A stretch of 64,000 bases of DNA from Tetraselmis striata (lineage: Eukaryota > Chlorophyta > Chlorodendrophyceae > Chlorodendrales > Chlorodendraceae). The stretch covers positions 1 through 64,000 of the forward strand of contig VCJN01003432.1 in NCBI GenBank assembly GCA_006384855.1, in the 5' to 3' direction. A model generated the notes under the pieces. That model did not search any database, had not been told where the DNA came from, and was given only the letters and a program-made list of their open reading frames with translations. Made by a program: the position numbers and the translations under genes. Below, piece by piece: positions 10,156-20,380 of the stretch (its first letter is position 1; each line of letters opens with the position of its first letter).

Positions 10156-11399
10156 TATGGCTAGTAAAAAATATAAGTGTCTTTTACCCCCCCCCCCCCC
10201 CCCTCCTTGGATCTGCCCCCCCCCCTCCACAAGTTTTGTAGCTGGCTGATGTGCTGTGAAAAGTACTATTAACTTCAGTGTCCATGGAAAGTGCTGCAAT
10301 TGTCCGTATATTGTGTAGGGGCAGCTGCCACACACGTAGGTGTGCATATCAACGCATGAGGGCAGCATTCAGAGCACAAACCACACGATTAAAGCAATAG
10401 TGTTCTATGGCTGCTCCTCCCCCTCCGGGCGTGTGCCCACCAGGCGGCCCGCGAAGAAGTCGCCATGTGGCGTCTTGCTGCCGTTGTATGAAGCACGAAT
10501 CACGAAGCACTGCACACGACACACAAAGTAATGCACGACGAAGTGGATGCCCGCTACGCGGCCATGCGGCGGCGGCAAGATCACCACGTTGCTTCCGGTA
10601 AATGGGACCGGTTTGTGGGATGTGATATGCGGGACCTGGTAGGTAGGCGCCCGGGCGCTTTGCGTGTGGTTCTCGCTGCGACAATTTGGATGGTTGCTAA
10701 ACGACGCATTCCGCGCTGAAATGCTCCAATGTTTTACCAAGTTGTTTTATCAAGTTATCAAGTTGAAATGCTCCAATGTTGTCCGGGGTCCGAGGATCCG
10801 CACAGCAGCTCCGCGACGGTCATCCAGCGGTCCTCCTAGTAAGCAAAAGCCACCAACGGGGTCGGCGGTCGTTTCGCCGTCTGCCTCCGGTATTGCTAGT
10901 GGAACCACGACGTGTGACGGCATGGCTCGACGCAAGGCGTGTGTTCGAATTCTATCTTTGAGGTTTGAATCTAAAAGCTAAGCACGACAGTGGTCCAACA
11001 GAATCCCGGGGACTTGTATGTTGAGCGCAGCCCCGCAGGAGGCGGGCTCTCTCGGGCCGGTAGGCGGAACCCCGATACGGTGTCGGGATGGTTGCGTACT
11101 GGCCTCGGAGGCTCAGCGTGCGTCCCCCGCCCCTTCTGGGCTTGTTTTCGGCGCCCTTGTGGCAGCCGCCTCGGCCGTTTTTCGAACGACTCCGGACGTG
11201 CGCCGGACGCACGGACTTCTCCCTGCACCTCGCTCGCGCCCACGTGACGTGTGAGGGCCTATAACCTAAACGGCTCAAACACGGAGGGGATGGTAAGTGG
11301 AAGTGCTCGGAGCATGTTACAATGGAAGCAGCGGGCCGGGCTCGAACTACGGAGACTGTGGGCAGGAAGAGGGTGATAGCAGAGCGCCCGGCGGGCTAC

Positions 11400-12325
11400 G
11401 AGACAGGCCCCCGCGCGCAGATACGCGGTTTCCACAGGCTTGTACATAGAGCGACCGTTGTGCTGCGCATGTACTTGGGTCCACCATTCCAGATCGCGGC
11501 GCAGCTGGTTTGTCATCTTGACGCGCCCGCCCCAGCCCTGCCGGGTGGCGAGGACGCAGTGCAGCTCCCGCAAAAAGAAACGGGCCGGCGTAATTGCCAA
11601 GTAAAGGAACTGAGCCTTTCCTGCAAAGGACGCCAGCTGCCGGGCCGGGAGCCATCGCGTGTTGGAGGCTGCACGGCCAATCAGAGAACGGGCGGCCTTG
11701 GCTAGCGCGATGAGCTTCTCCTCGGGGGCGCGGAACTTGCCGCATTGCAGGTCGACGATCAGCCCCAGGTGAGGGCCGACTTGGGTGGGCTCCCAGACTC
11801 CCTTGTTGGGGTTGCGCAGCAGGCCCAGACGGTCCAGCAAGGTGTTTAACCGGACGTGTAGCTCTAGGGCTGCCTCGCGGGAGTCCGCGAGGAAAAGGAA
11901 GTCGTCCATATAGGGTAGGAGCAGCTCGCCCCGCCAGCGAGTGTTGCGTAGGAAAGGGCGAGTAGGCTTGGACGGGGCCGTGGGAGGTAACGTTGGGTCG
12001 CGCCGCTTCAGGGGCGTCCGCAAGTAGTCCGTAAAGGCCGCTGTCAACTTGCAGAAGTAGTGCGATGAGCATGTCCAACCCATCGGTAGGCACGCCAGGC
12101 GCCATAGCCCCCCCCGGTAGTTCACGGTAAAGTCGCGGTCCTCCTCCCGAATCCCGAGGGCGTAGTAGCCATCGGCGAGGTCCGTCGAAACGAACCAGTC
12201 TCCTGCGCGCGCTAGGTGCCGCAGGTGCTTGAGCGTCTCGTATGACATCGTGAACGTCTTGCACCACTTGTTGACCTCCATCCGGCCGGCGGTGCTAAAA
12301 TATCGGGCAGATTCCAACAGTGGTT
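11400..12325 (-). pseudogene. DIRS-type reverse transcriptase, truncated at both ends
   Basis: Read on the minus strand, the frame has the DIRS RT order. It runs TFTMSYETLKHL, then WFVSTDLADGYYALGI (first catalytic Asp), the LPMGWTCSS turn, the YMDDFLFLA active site (about 11895-11915), and a thumb/connection region with FRAPEEKL and ITPARFFLREL. It ends in RRDLEWWTQV. RNase H should follow after ETAYL but the frame is lost there, near 11405. The N-terminus is cut at 12325 by another element; the first 8 or so residues of the open frame (up to 12347) belong to that element. Known role of the family: copying element RNA into DNA. No stop lies within the preserved RT core. Confidence 0.8.
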
Positions 12326-12625
12326 CACTCGTTGAAACGGGGTCCACCTATCCGCGCCTAACATGGTACTTTTACTGCATCCGTACTCAATTTTACTGTA
12401 CGATTAATGTATTCCGTATTGCCCCGCGCCTAACCCGCGCCTATACCGGCATCCAGTCGGCTTATCTCTGCATGTCCGGCGGTGGTCGCGAGTACCCGCG
12501 CTGAGCCATGACTGCCATGGCAGTACCCGTACGTTAACGAAACGTGATATGAGCCCCTTGCGCACTTCGCCCCTCGAGTACTTGTACTTGCTACACCACG
12601 GGGGCGCGATGAGGGCGCTGGCCGG
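12326..12625. mobile_element. End fragment related to the 2.1-kb CACTCG element
   Basis: This starts CACTCGTTGAAACGGGGTCC, and some 300 bp match the 8428-8150 end of the element at 6287-8428 in reverse orientation. Both share the palindrome GACTGCCATGGCAGT-like block and the CCCCTCGAGTAC segment. No second terminal repeat was found downstream, so this is either a truncated copy or an end of a longer element broken at about 12625. Confidence 0.65.
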
Positions 12626-12671
12626 CCAACAGCTGACGCGGCGTGACTACCGGTACCGTACCGGATCTAAT

Positions 12672-13515
12672 GCATAATCAGTGCGTCGGACGGATTGATG
12701 AGGCATAGTTGGGCCACCAACCAAAGTGCTTAAAGGTACAGATTAAGAATAGTTGCCCGTAGCCAGGAAAGTAGCGAGTGGTAGAAAGCATGAGTAATGT
12801 AATTTTAGCATGGTGTAACAATATGACAAGCCTTTCCCCTATGACTGTACCAACCGTGTCACCTCCCTTTTCAGTCCGCCCACGTACCCCGCAGACTGCC
12901 GGCAGGGGGTTGTTTAAAACCGCCGTTGATGCAGATGGCCAAGTAGGGGGGTAGGTTTTGGGCGGCGGCCGCTGGGTGCGCATGGAATCAGAGGCGCCAG
13001 GGCGCTGCGCGGAATAATTGTTGGGCATCATAATTTGATCAATTACATTTACATGCTTTACAAAAATTTAGCTAGTAGTGCAGGGTCATTGTGTTATATA
13101 TGTGCACCACAAATACTTCCCAGATCATGTGAGGACGTGCCAACCGGGATAAGTGTTGGCATGTCACTATGTCCGGATCAGCATAGAAGCACCGCAGTTT
13201 CTCCTCGATGTGCTTCAGCGCGACAGGGAAGGCGTGACGCGCCCAATGTGAATGTTGGCCGAAGGGGCGCCTTGCTTTGCCATACACCAGTGCCGAGGGA
13301 AGGGGGGGGGGGGGAAGGGCTATGGCCGTGCGCTCAGCTTCGTGCAGTCGGAACACAACTAGGGTGAGGTCCGGCACCGAAGGGCTGGTGTGGGTCACCT
13401 ACTCTATGAAGTATTGCATTTCCCCAACAAACACGTGATTGTCATGCTGCCCCACCTCGGCACGCCTGTCTCGCAGTATGCCTTGCTTGCCGTACTCAGA
13501 AGTGGGCACCCACTG
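12672..13515 (-). mobile_element. Family B transposon, inverted 3' part
   Basis: This is the reverse-complement copy of 39255-40060 and of 15340-15660 joined to 17650-18165. It includes the C-terminal domain frame (13399-13510 on -, with HDNHVFVGEMQYF) and the noncoding 3' region with AAACCGC palindromes. It meets the direct copy head-on at about 13515. The 3' end matches that of the direct copy near 18160, at a block reading TTGGTTGGTGGC. Confidence 0.65.
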
Positions 13516-13951
13516 CGCAGTTGCCTCCGGGACCGTCTCGTAATTATACCGTAATGGCATGTAATCGCGATTTCCCAAGGGAATGGGCGTGTCATCGCCG
13601 TATCTACAGTGTAATCGCCACTTTGCTGCTAGGCTCTGTAGTCGCAATGACGTGCCCGGCTCGCACGCATGCTGTAGTATGCTAGCCGTAGCATGTTGTG
13701 CCATCTCCATAGTACATTGGACCCACATCGAGCCTCGCGCGTGTACCCAGAATCGCTTCGGGTTTCGCCACACTGTACTTTATCGCCTCACAAGCTCCGT
13801 GACGACGCGACGCCCAACGGTGCCGTAGGTCTCAAGCCGGCGAAGTTGCAGTCGCGCGGACACTTAGACATGCGTCGCGGCAAAGCTGGAGCGTCAGTGA
13901 CCATCCCCTACCAACCACCGCCGCTGCGAGCCGCCGGCGCCGAGTGGTGGT

Positions 13952-14152
13952 GTGCCATGGGGCGTCGCAAATCCAAGGGCCATATTCCTCAGGGGAATGA
14001 GGCCCGAGGGGATTCCGGAACCGGCGACCAAGAGAATCCGCTGCCGCGCATGTGGCGCATGCTTCACGAGGACTCGGTCGTACGACATGCACAAATGGGC
14101 GGTGCGCCGAGCCGTCTCCGCCCACCGCCGCGCCTATCGCAGCCGGTGGTGA
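13952..14152 (+). pseudogene. Family B zinc-finger protein fragment (copy A)
   Basis: The frame contains RIRCRACGACFTRTRSYDMHKWA, a C-x2-C...H finger matching the one in copy C (37274-37729, RMRCCACDARITKTMLYDKH). In copy C the finger is completed by a following Cys. Here the frame continues differently, so this copy is probably frameshifted. By position it would be the N-terminal DNA-binding part of the family B transposase. Confidence 0.45.
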
Positions 14153-15261
14153 TGGCGCCCTTGCTGTAGCTGCTGCACCGTGCGGCAGTCACGCCTCCGC
14201 TCCGTCCGGACCGGGTCAGACCGAAACGCGGGGCGAGCCGGGCGCATCGATACCGTCGCCGCCGCTATCGCCCCCGCTGCCCTCTCCGTTGCTCTCGTCT
14301 CCCCGAAACGAATCAGCGAGCCCCGCACCCAACGGCGGGGAGGGGCGTTTGGTGTCATCTGATGGTGGAATGGAAGCAAGCATGGCAATGCGGGAGATGA
14401 ATGCCAAAATTCACGTGGACGTTGTCATACCCATGACGTTCGGGACGCGGAGAAGCTTTTCTCGGCCAAGTAGTCCCCCCCCCCCCCCCCCCCCCCCCCG
14501 CCGCCCTCCTTGACGTACCGTGACTTCTCGTGCCACATGCCCAACGCCGCCGTGTGATAGCCTCCCGTGTGTACCATCCAACATCCAGGTCGTTTTTTGG
14601 AGATGGGATAACGAGGACGCATACCCGGCGGATAGGGAGCCGTTGATGAAGGCGATTTACGACTACGACGGCGACTCAGAAGAGATAACTCATTCGGATA
14701 AATCATATGAAATGGGGCTCGACCCACATGACATCAAGTGACCCCCCTCCCCCCCCCCCCCCCCCCCCCCCACCACCCCCCCCCCCCCCGGCCCCATGCC
14801 GCCCTCTATCCGCACTTAGCTGGAATCGTGACGCATGTCATAGGTCAAAATCTTAACGCAGCATGTTCCGGGTATATACGCAACTTCCTACTACCCTGTG
14901 AGCCACCTACTGCGTACCATGTTGCGCGTTGCCACTTTGCCGCGCGCCCCGCTGCCCCGGTCGCGCTAGCAAAGGAAATGCAGTTTGCGAAATCGACGGA
15001 CATGAATCGATTCAACTCTTATCTGCGGTCCAAAATAATTCATTACGATTGTTGATTATGATTAATGAGGTTCTTGCACTACCCCGCAGGTACAACATGT
15101 ATCACCAGTGCAAGATACGGGAGGGGACATCACTTCTGGCTACCTCCATATCGTAAACCATGACACAAGGACGGAAGTGCAGCTTCTTGATAGAGGCACC
15201 CCCCATGCCTGTCTCCAAACTGCCTACATAATGTCGCCTTGCTGCTGAGTTCTGATATACA

Positions 15262-15660
15262 CACGCATGCAGGTTGTGCATGAGAAGTCCGAGACACGGA
15301 GGCACGTGGTGTTCAAGCACAATGCATGGGACGAGTAGTGGGTGCCCACTGATGAGTATGGCAAGCATGCTATAGTGCGAGACATGCATGCCGAGGTTGA
15401 GCAGCATGACAACCACGTGTTTGTTGGGGAAGTGCAATACTTCATGGAGGTGGCCCACACCAACCCTTCTCTGCCGGACCTCACCCTCGTTGTGTGCCGA
15501 CTGCACGCAGCTGAGCGCATGGCCACAGCTCCCCCCCCCCCCCCCCTCTCGGCACTGGTGTGTGGCAGAGCAAGGTGCCCCTTCGGCCAAACATTCGCAA
15601 GGGGCATCACGAGGAGAAACGGTGCTGCTTCTATGCTGATCTAAACGCCGTGACATACCA
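15262..15660 (+). pseudogene. Family B transposase C-terminal domain (copy A)
   Basis: From about 15268 a frame reads MQVVHEKSETRRHVVFKHN, meets an in-frame TAG at 15339, and continues with DEYGKHAIVRDMHAEVEQHDNHVFVGEVQYFMEV and LTLVVCRLHAAER. The FVGEVQYFMEV core looks like a beta-barrel (BAH-like) module of the sort attached to the C-terminus of some algal and fungal CACTA or KDZ transposases; this is a resemblance only. The same frame occurs at 39209-39607 and inverted at 13399-13510. The copies conserve residues, not just bases, which supports former coding. Confidence 0.45.
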
Positions 15661-15669
15661 ACACTTCTC
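15650..15669. repeat. Target-site duplication, left
   Basis: GTGACATACCAACACTTCTC, which matches 17650-17669 with two mismatches. Copy C of family B has the unduplicated site at about 39605. Confidence 0.75.
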
Positions 15670-17649
15670 ACTTTCCAGCCGGCCCTTAACACATGGCGAA
15701 GTACTGCATGTGCACTAAATCCGGGCGAGCCAGCGCGGCTCTACTAGTGATGATAGTGTACTCCTGTGAAACGGTGGACCGCCCGACGACCGGCCGACCC
15801 ACCACCAAACATGCCCCACAGGAGGTCATCACTGCCACCATGGAGATCAACTGACCCGAGGAGCAACAGAAGGCCGCTGTCGGCGCCGCTCTCGATGCGC
15901 CGCGCGGCGGCAAGACCTAACTTCCCAAGATCCGATGCGCCATCACTGCGGAACAAATCGCAGGCACCCGACTTCCACCGGCCGCCCGCCCCATGCTAAC
16001 TGACGGCCAGCGCCCTCCGCGGCGTGAAGCGCAGGCTCCGCATGAGACTACCACAACAGCCAACATGAACATCAGCATACCCGAGGAACACCAGGCGGCC
16101 GAGGTCGGCGCCACTATCGACGCGCCGCGCAACGGCAGAGCCGTACCCCCCAAGAACCCAGCAACCATTGCCGCGAAAAACTTCACATACACCCGCCTCC
16201 CACTTGATGTCCGCAGCCCCCTCCGCGTTTCGAGCCGCCAGTCCGGCCAGCCCCCAATCGATCTTCCCCTTTATACCCACTGGGCCACGCAAGTCGCCCT
16301 GCTATTCGGCAATCCGACGACCCGCAACCATGCGACCCAACCTCCCAAGATCCGAACCGCCATCCGTGCGGAACAAATCGCAGGCACCCGACTTCCAGCG
16401 GCCGCCCGCCCCAGGCTAACTGACGTCCAACGCCCTCCGCGGCGTGAAGAGCAGACTATCACAACATCCAACAAGAACATCAACAGACCCGAGGAACACC
16501 ATGCGGCCGAGGTCGGCGCCACCACCAATGCGCCGCGCAGCTGCAGAGCCGAATTCCCCAAGACCCCCAAAATCGCGATTACTCACCACCCGGCACCGCA
16601 TACAGGCAACCAGTCGGCAATGCACAACGGCAGCTCCCTCAAAAGCTCCAGCCACCACCAACCACCCAGCTACAAGTGGCCCACGACCCGGCCGCGGCAG
16701 CCCCTCAAGCCACGGAGATGGACAGTGACAACTCGCCACCGGCAGTCGCGCAGCCGGCGACAACCGTCGATCCAGCCCCGCACCCCGAGCCGGCTCCACC
16801 GGCCGCAGCTTAAGCCCCCCACCGCGACAAGAGAGACCTTGGAGGCCACCAACCCCTCGAGAATACTCTCACATCCAGCACACCAGCCCAGGCGTCCCGC
16901 CTGGCCAGCTCGCGGCAGAGGCTCATCGCCCCCGCCGCCCCCCGCGCCAAAAGGCCCCCTTGCAGCCGCAGGTGGATCGTATGCGGAGGCTGCGTAGGCA
17001 AGGCACCCAACCCCAAGTTGGACGCACGCTTTCGACAGTTAGCGCCGCCACCCAAGAACTCCGGACGTTTCTAGCCGGTGTGCCTGGAATGCATTTTTCG
17101 GATTTACCAACACTATTCCCCGCAAGTATTACAAACTGTGTATTGCCCGATCCGCGGGCTTGGTACCGGTACATGCACGAGACGAAGTCATCATGCCATT
17201 AAACGCAGTATACTGTGCCAAAAAGAAACATATATATATTTTAGCCCCCCCCCCCCCCCCCCCGCGCCCCAAGCTAGCCGGCTCAGCGGTACATTAATAC
17301 TGAGCACCATATATCTATTCCGGTTGGCTCCCCTCCCCCATCCCACCTCAGTAGCAGCAGGCGGGACGCCTCTGGCTGCCTTAGCGTGCATGCTGAGCTC
17401 TGGATGGGGTGGGTCTTACTTAGGTAAGGACGGCAGGGGGCGGGCGCTGCTGTCTTAGCTATAGCCCACTGGAAGGAGGAGGGGCTAGTAAGATAGGAAA
17501 CATTGGAGGATGGCCGGTAGCTTGAGCTGTGATAACACTTCGTGTTCCCCATTGTGGTTAGCGATAGCAGGTCCTGAGAGTAACTCAGTTTGAGCGAGTG
17601 GATGCAACATACTGGACGTTGTAACAAATTTCAAATTTCAAATTTCAAA
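15670..17649 (+). mobile_element. Retroelement insertion with 20-bp target duplication and AAATTTC tail
   Basis: The insertion lies between two copies of a 20-bp family B sequence (15650-15669 and 17650-17669) and ends in a tandem AAATTTC tail at 17625-17649. A long target duplication plus a simple-repeat 3' tail is the usual mark of target-primed (non-LTR) retrotransposition. No reverse transcriptase is present, so it is a 5'-truncated or non-autonomous copy. It contains an imperfect tandem duplication of about 410 bp (about 15930-16160 and 16340-16570) and a C tract (17243-17262). Confidence 0.6.
15993..16997 (+). CDS. Pro/Arg/Thr-rich ORF in the retroelement insertion
   Basis: This 334-residue open frame covers both halves of the internal duplication. 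Repeated segments are RPPRREAQAPHETTTTANMN / RPPRREEQTITTSNKN, and then PEEHQAAEVGAT / PEEHHAAEVGAT. Between the repeats the peptide similarity is kept, which suggests selection or recent duplication. The C-terminal half is low-complexity (Arg, Pro, Ser). No known domain is visible. It might be an ORF1-type nucleic-acid-binding protein of the surrounding element, but that is speculation. The start is uncertain because the open frame may extend upstream. Confidence 0.3.
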   Translation: MLTDGQRPPRREAQAPHETTTTANMNISIPEEHQAAEVGATIDAPRNGRAVPPKNPATIAAKNFTYTRLPLDVRSPLRVSSRQSGQPPIDLPLYTHWATQVALLFGNPTTRNHATQPPKIRTAIRAEQIAGTRLPAAARPRLTDVQRPPRREEQTITTSNKNINRPEEHHAAEVGATTNAPRSCRAEFPKTPKIAITHHPAPHTGNQSAMHNGSSLKSSSHHQPPSYKWPTTRPRQPLKPRRWTVTTRHRQSRSRRQPSIQPRTPSRLHRPQLKPPTATRETLEATNPSRILSHPAHQPRRPAWPARGRGSSPPPPPAPKGPLAAAGGSYAEAA

Positions 17650-18206
17650 GTGACAGACCAACACTTATCCCGGTTTGGCATGTCCTTACAAGATGTGGGG
17701 CAGTATGTGTGGTGCACATGTAACACAATAACCCTGCACAACTAGCTGTATTTCCGTAAAGTGGATAAGTGCAATCGATTATAGTTATGTTGCCATTAAT
17801 TCCGCGCAACGCCCCGGCCGCCGTTGCCATGCGCACTCAGAGGTCACCGCCGAAAAACCTAGCCCCCTTATTGCGGTTTTGATCGGCGGCGGCCGTGAGG
17901 TCTTGACCATTATCTCAATCAACGGCGGTTTAATGCCGCCCATGCTTGCAGTTTGCTAATCAAAACATTATGACCGTCTGCTGGGTGGGACTGTCATGGG
18001 GGGTGACATGTTGGGACAATAAAAGGGGTTAGGTTTGTCAAATTATTTCACCACGCTAAAAATACATCACTTCTTTGTGCTGCCACTCGCTACTTTACTG
18101 GCTACAGGCAAATATACGTACGTTTTAATACTTTGGTTGGTGGCTCAAATATGCCTCATCTGTCCGCAGTCTACTCTCCCAAGGGGGGCGGAGGGAAAAG
18201 GGCAAT

Positions 18207-18242
18207 TATTGAGTTAAAATGGGCACATTTTGGACTCAAAAC
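18207..18242. repeat. Short GAGTC palindromic motif (copy 1)
   Basis: TTGAGTTAAAATGGGCACAT followed by TTTGGACTCAAAA. The outer parts are inverted copies of each other. Related copies lie at 48816-48852 and 57793-57834. Confidence 0.6.
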
Positions 18243-18297
18243 TAGTCCTTATCTGCTATACAACTAGAGATGCCTTTCTTACTGTACAAGACTTTGG

Positions 18298-18328
<31 letters not shown>

Positions 18329-18917
18329 CTTCCGATGTAAAGAACAAGAGCGCATGCCTAATGCTGAGTGGCAAGTACGTTGATGACGGTGAGTGGCAGG
18401 TACATTAATGACGGTGAGCGTCTGTCTGCCATAGCCAACATGATTGAATGCCCGATCTTGTTCCGCTGACACACGTCAGGCTTGCTGCCGAGGAGGTGAT
18501 GAGTTGCATCATAACCGCATTGGCTTTTGCCACTACTGTGTGTGATACCCCACGCAGATAGGGCTAGTGTGCACGTCAACCAAGTTCCGCTAAACTTTGT
18601 TGGAAGTTGATGGCACATCATCCGTGGAGCGGCACACACCCAGCTGGGTACCCATCTTCACCAGGGTTTCCAACGACTGATTACTGTGCGAGTGACACAA
18701 TCATACCCCAGCGGGTGTTAGGAGGGGTAAAAATGGGGGAGAGGTCAGTATCTGGTGATTGGTGAATTTTATTCATGCCTCTAAGGTCCGAGGTTGTGCA
18801 AATTAAAATCGTTTGACCGCTCCTCACCTGTGCTTCATTAGGTCCTCATCATATGCAACGCGCCCTCCCTGAAACAATGCAATAGTTGTACTCCCGCCAA
18901 AGGCAAAATACCCCATA
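18240..18917 (-). pseudogene. Duplicated 3' end of the phosphatidylserine decarboxylase gene
   Basis: This stretch is a diverged direct copy of 28875-29538, the last two coding exons and 3' flank of the decarboxylase gene (29211-33578). On the minus strand it still reads FGGSTTIAL and RVAYDEDLMKHR up to the CAG|GTGAGG donor, and then the last exon (SLETLVKMGTQLGV...) to a stop at the same place. The rest of the gene is absent. At 18918 the sequence switches abruptly to chromovirus integrase sequence. The poly-G tract (18298-18328) is present in both copies. It is a gene fragment and cannot make the enzyme. Confidence 0.85.
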
Positions 18918-19555
18918 CCTCATGAACCCGCTTACACCCGCAAAGCTCTTGTTTCAACCGCCCGACCCCGCACATCACATTGATATTGGTCCACGTATAC
19001 GACACACCCATGCCGTAATCACAGAGGAACTAAAACGCGCCGACGCATACCAAATAGCATATGCCAACCGTAGAACTCGTCCCGACGAGTTCACCGAGGG
19101 CGGCAGAGTGTGGCTTTCCACACAACACCTCTTGCTTCGCAACCAACCAGTTCGCAAATTTCGCCAACGCTACATCGGCCCATATCCCATAGTCCGCAAT
19201 TTTTTTTCGCAAGCCTACCAACTTCGCCTGCCCCCCAGTATGGCCTGCCACCCCCGTGTTCCACATCTCTCGCATGCTCCGTTGTGAATCCCCCGACACT
19301 CCCGCCAATGACATACCTGGCCGCATTGAGCCCCCACAAGACGAATATATCGTCGATGCCATTCACGACCACCGCATTGACCACCACTCGCCACATCATA
19401 CCCGCGGCCCTACCTTAGTTTTTCGTGTGCATTGGTCCGGCTTCGACGATTCCCACGACTCATGGGAGCCCTACGCCAACCTCAAAAATGTCGATATGCT
19501 GCATGTCTATGCCCGTAACACACCTTCCCTCCGCCTTATGTTTACACAACCTGAC
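18918..19555 (+). pseudogene. Chromovirus integrase C-terminus and chromodomain (Ty3/gypsy), interrupted
   Basis: The first frame (to about 19287) has the integrase tail: HTHAVITEELKRADAYQIAY, GGRVWLSTQHL, and the GPY/F-like RQRYIGPYPIV segment. A frameshift leads into 19256-19579, which carries a chromodomain: LVFRVHWSGFDDSHDSWEP and then NLKNVDML. Chromodomains at the integrase C-terminus direct chromovirus insertion to marked chromatin. The CACTA-like copy inserts at 19559. The frame resumes at 26502 for 17 codons and then stops, so this was the end of the pol gene. The upstream pol domains are missing. Confidence 0.8.
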
Positions 19556-19558
19556 TAT

Positions 19559-19578
19559 CACTGTGAGATTCAGATGTG
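19559..19578. repeat. CACTA-like terminal inverted repeat, left end of right copy
   Basis: CACTGTGAGATTCAGATGTG, the exact reverse complement of 26479-26498. Preceded by TAT. Confidence 0.9.
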
Positions 19579-20050
19579 ACGTAAATGTGCCCTACTGGTG
19601 ACGAACGACGACATACGGGGACGATACGGGACGGACGAGGGACGTGGATTTCATACCCAGTAGCGACGACTATCGCGGGCGACCTGTAAAGTACTATATG
19701 AATTTCTCGTTTCCATAATTTCATCAAATTGATATGCGCACGCGGGCTCGCGTGTCGCCCGCCGACGCGGAGCACCCGGGCTAAGTACATGCGGATGTAC
19801 GCACTCATTGCACATCGCCGCACATCGCTGACCGCACATCGCTGACCGCTGACCCCGCGGTGTGCGGCGATGTGCGGCACGACGGGCGGAGGTGTGGGCG
19901 GATGTAGGTGGTACGGTAGGTGGTAGGCGGTAGGTGGTGTTCGTAGGTGCGCGTTTTAATGCAGCCGCCCTAACTGCTGATGATTGTGTAACGCCCCAGC
20001 AAGCACGCGCATGAAGTACGGGGTCGCCTCACGGTCACCGCCGCTCACCG

Positions 20051-20380
20051 TTGAATCAAGCGCGGACAGCCGCGCACTCGCATTTGTGCTCCCTGCCGGT
20101 GGTGGGCTACATCCACCCCAACTCTCAACCCCCCCCCCCCCCCCCACGCGCGCGCGCGGCAGCAGGCATACCGGGAGAGGGATGGATGTCGAGTCTGTCG
20201 AAGAATGGCGTGTACACATGCAAGCACTGCCACGGCATCGTGACGGGCAGTAGTGAAAGGACGGCGCGAGAGCGGCACTTCCGGAAATACCCGAACTGTA
20301 GCCACTCGTTGAAGCGTGCGGCTAAGCTGCACCGCAAGGCCGCCTTATTACAAGCAGCAGCAGCATGGCGGCAGCAGTAG
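20051..20380 (+). CDS. BED-like zinc-finger exon of the right CACTA-like gene
   Basis: The finger is at residues 55-85 or so: YTCKHCHGIVTG, then HFRKYPNC, and then basic residues. It matches the left copy's 8429-8794. The N-terminal Pro run comes from the C tract at 20131-20145. The frame ends after GCAGCAGCATGG repeats, but an overlapping frame starting near 20365 (MAAAVAAAAAGAAAG) continues into the Agenet-like segment. A one-base change in the GCA repeat therefore probably separates two parts of one exon. By analogy with other transposases the finger would recognise element ends. Confidence 0.55.
   Translation: MNQARTAAHSHLCSLPVVGYIHPNSQPPPPPPRARAAAGIPGEGWMSSLSKNGVYTCKHCHGIVTGSSERTARERHFRKYPNCSHSLKRAAKLHRKAALLQAAAAWRQQ

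Larger units (their letters stand above)
9310..12325. mobile_element. DIRS-type retrotransposon remnant, Kangaroo-like
   Basis: A tyrosine-recombinase C-terminus on + (9310-9696) and a DIRS-type reverse transcriptase on - (11400-12325) lie in one segment bounded by two other insertions: the CACTA-like end at 9309 and the CACTCG end at 12326. Opposite-strand RT and recombinase genes are the published arrangement of Kangaroo of Volvox. The element has lost its recombinase N-terminus, most of RNase H and both termini. The interior 9700-11250 has no frame I can assign. It includes a C tract (10189-10203) and a dispersed 100-bp repeat (10040-10155). Confidence 0.65.
13516..18165 (+). mobile_element. 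Family B transposon, direct copy A (interrupted at 15670-17649)
   Basis: Homologous along its length to 36823-40075 (copy C). Shared landmarks are the block starting GTCTCGTAA, a short zinc-finger frame, a C tract, a GGTATATACGNAACTTCCTACT block (14870-14890), the C-terminal domain frame, and a 3' noncoding tail (17650-18165). The element is cut by the retroelement insertion at 15670-17649. No clear terminal inverted repeats were found. The paired fragments suggest a DNA transposon with a zinc-finger N-terminus, possibly of the CACTA/KDZ type, but no catalytic core is recognisable. Confidence 0.6.

Noticed and set aside
11320..11360. tRNA gene suggested by a GGGCTCGAACTACGG stretch
   Set aside because: No matching acceptor stem or anticodon arm can be drawn around it.
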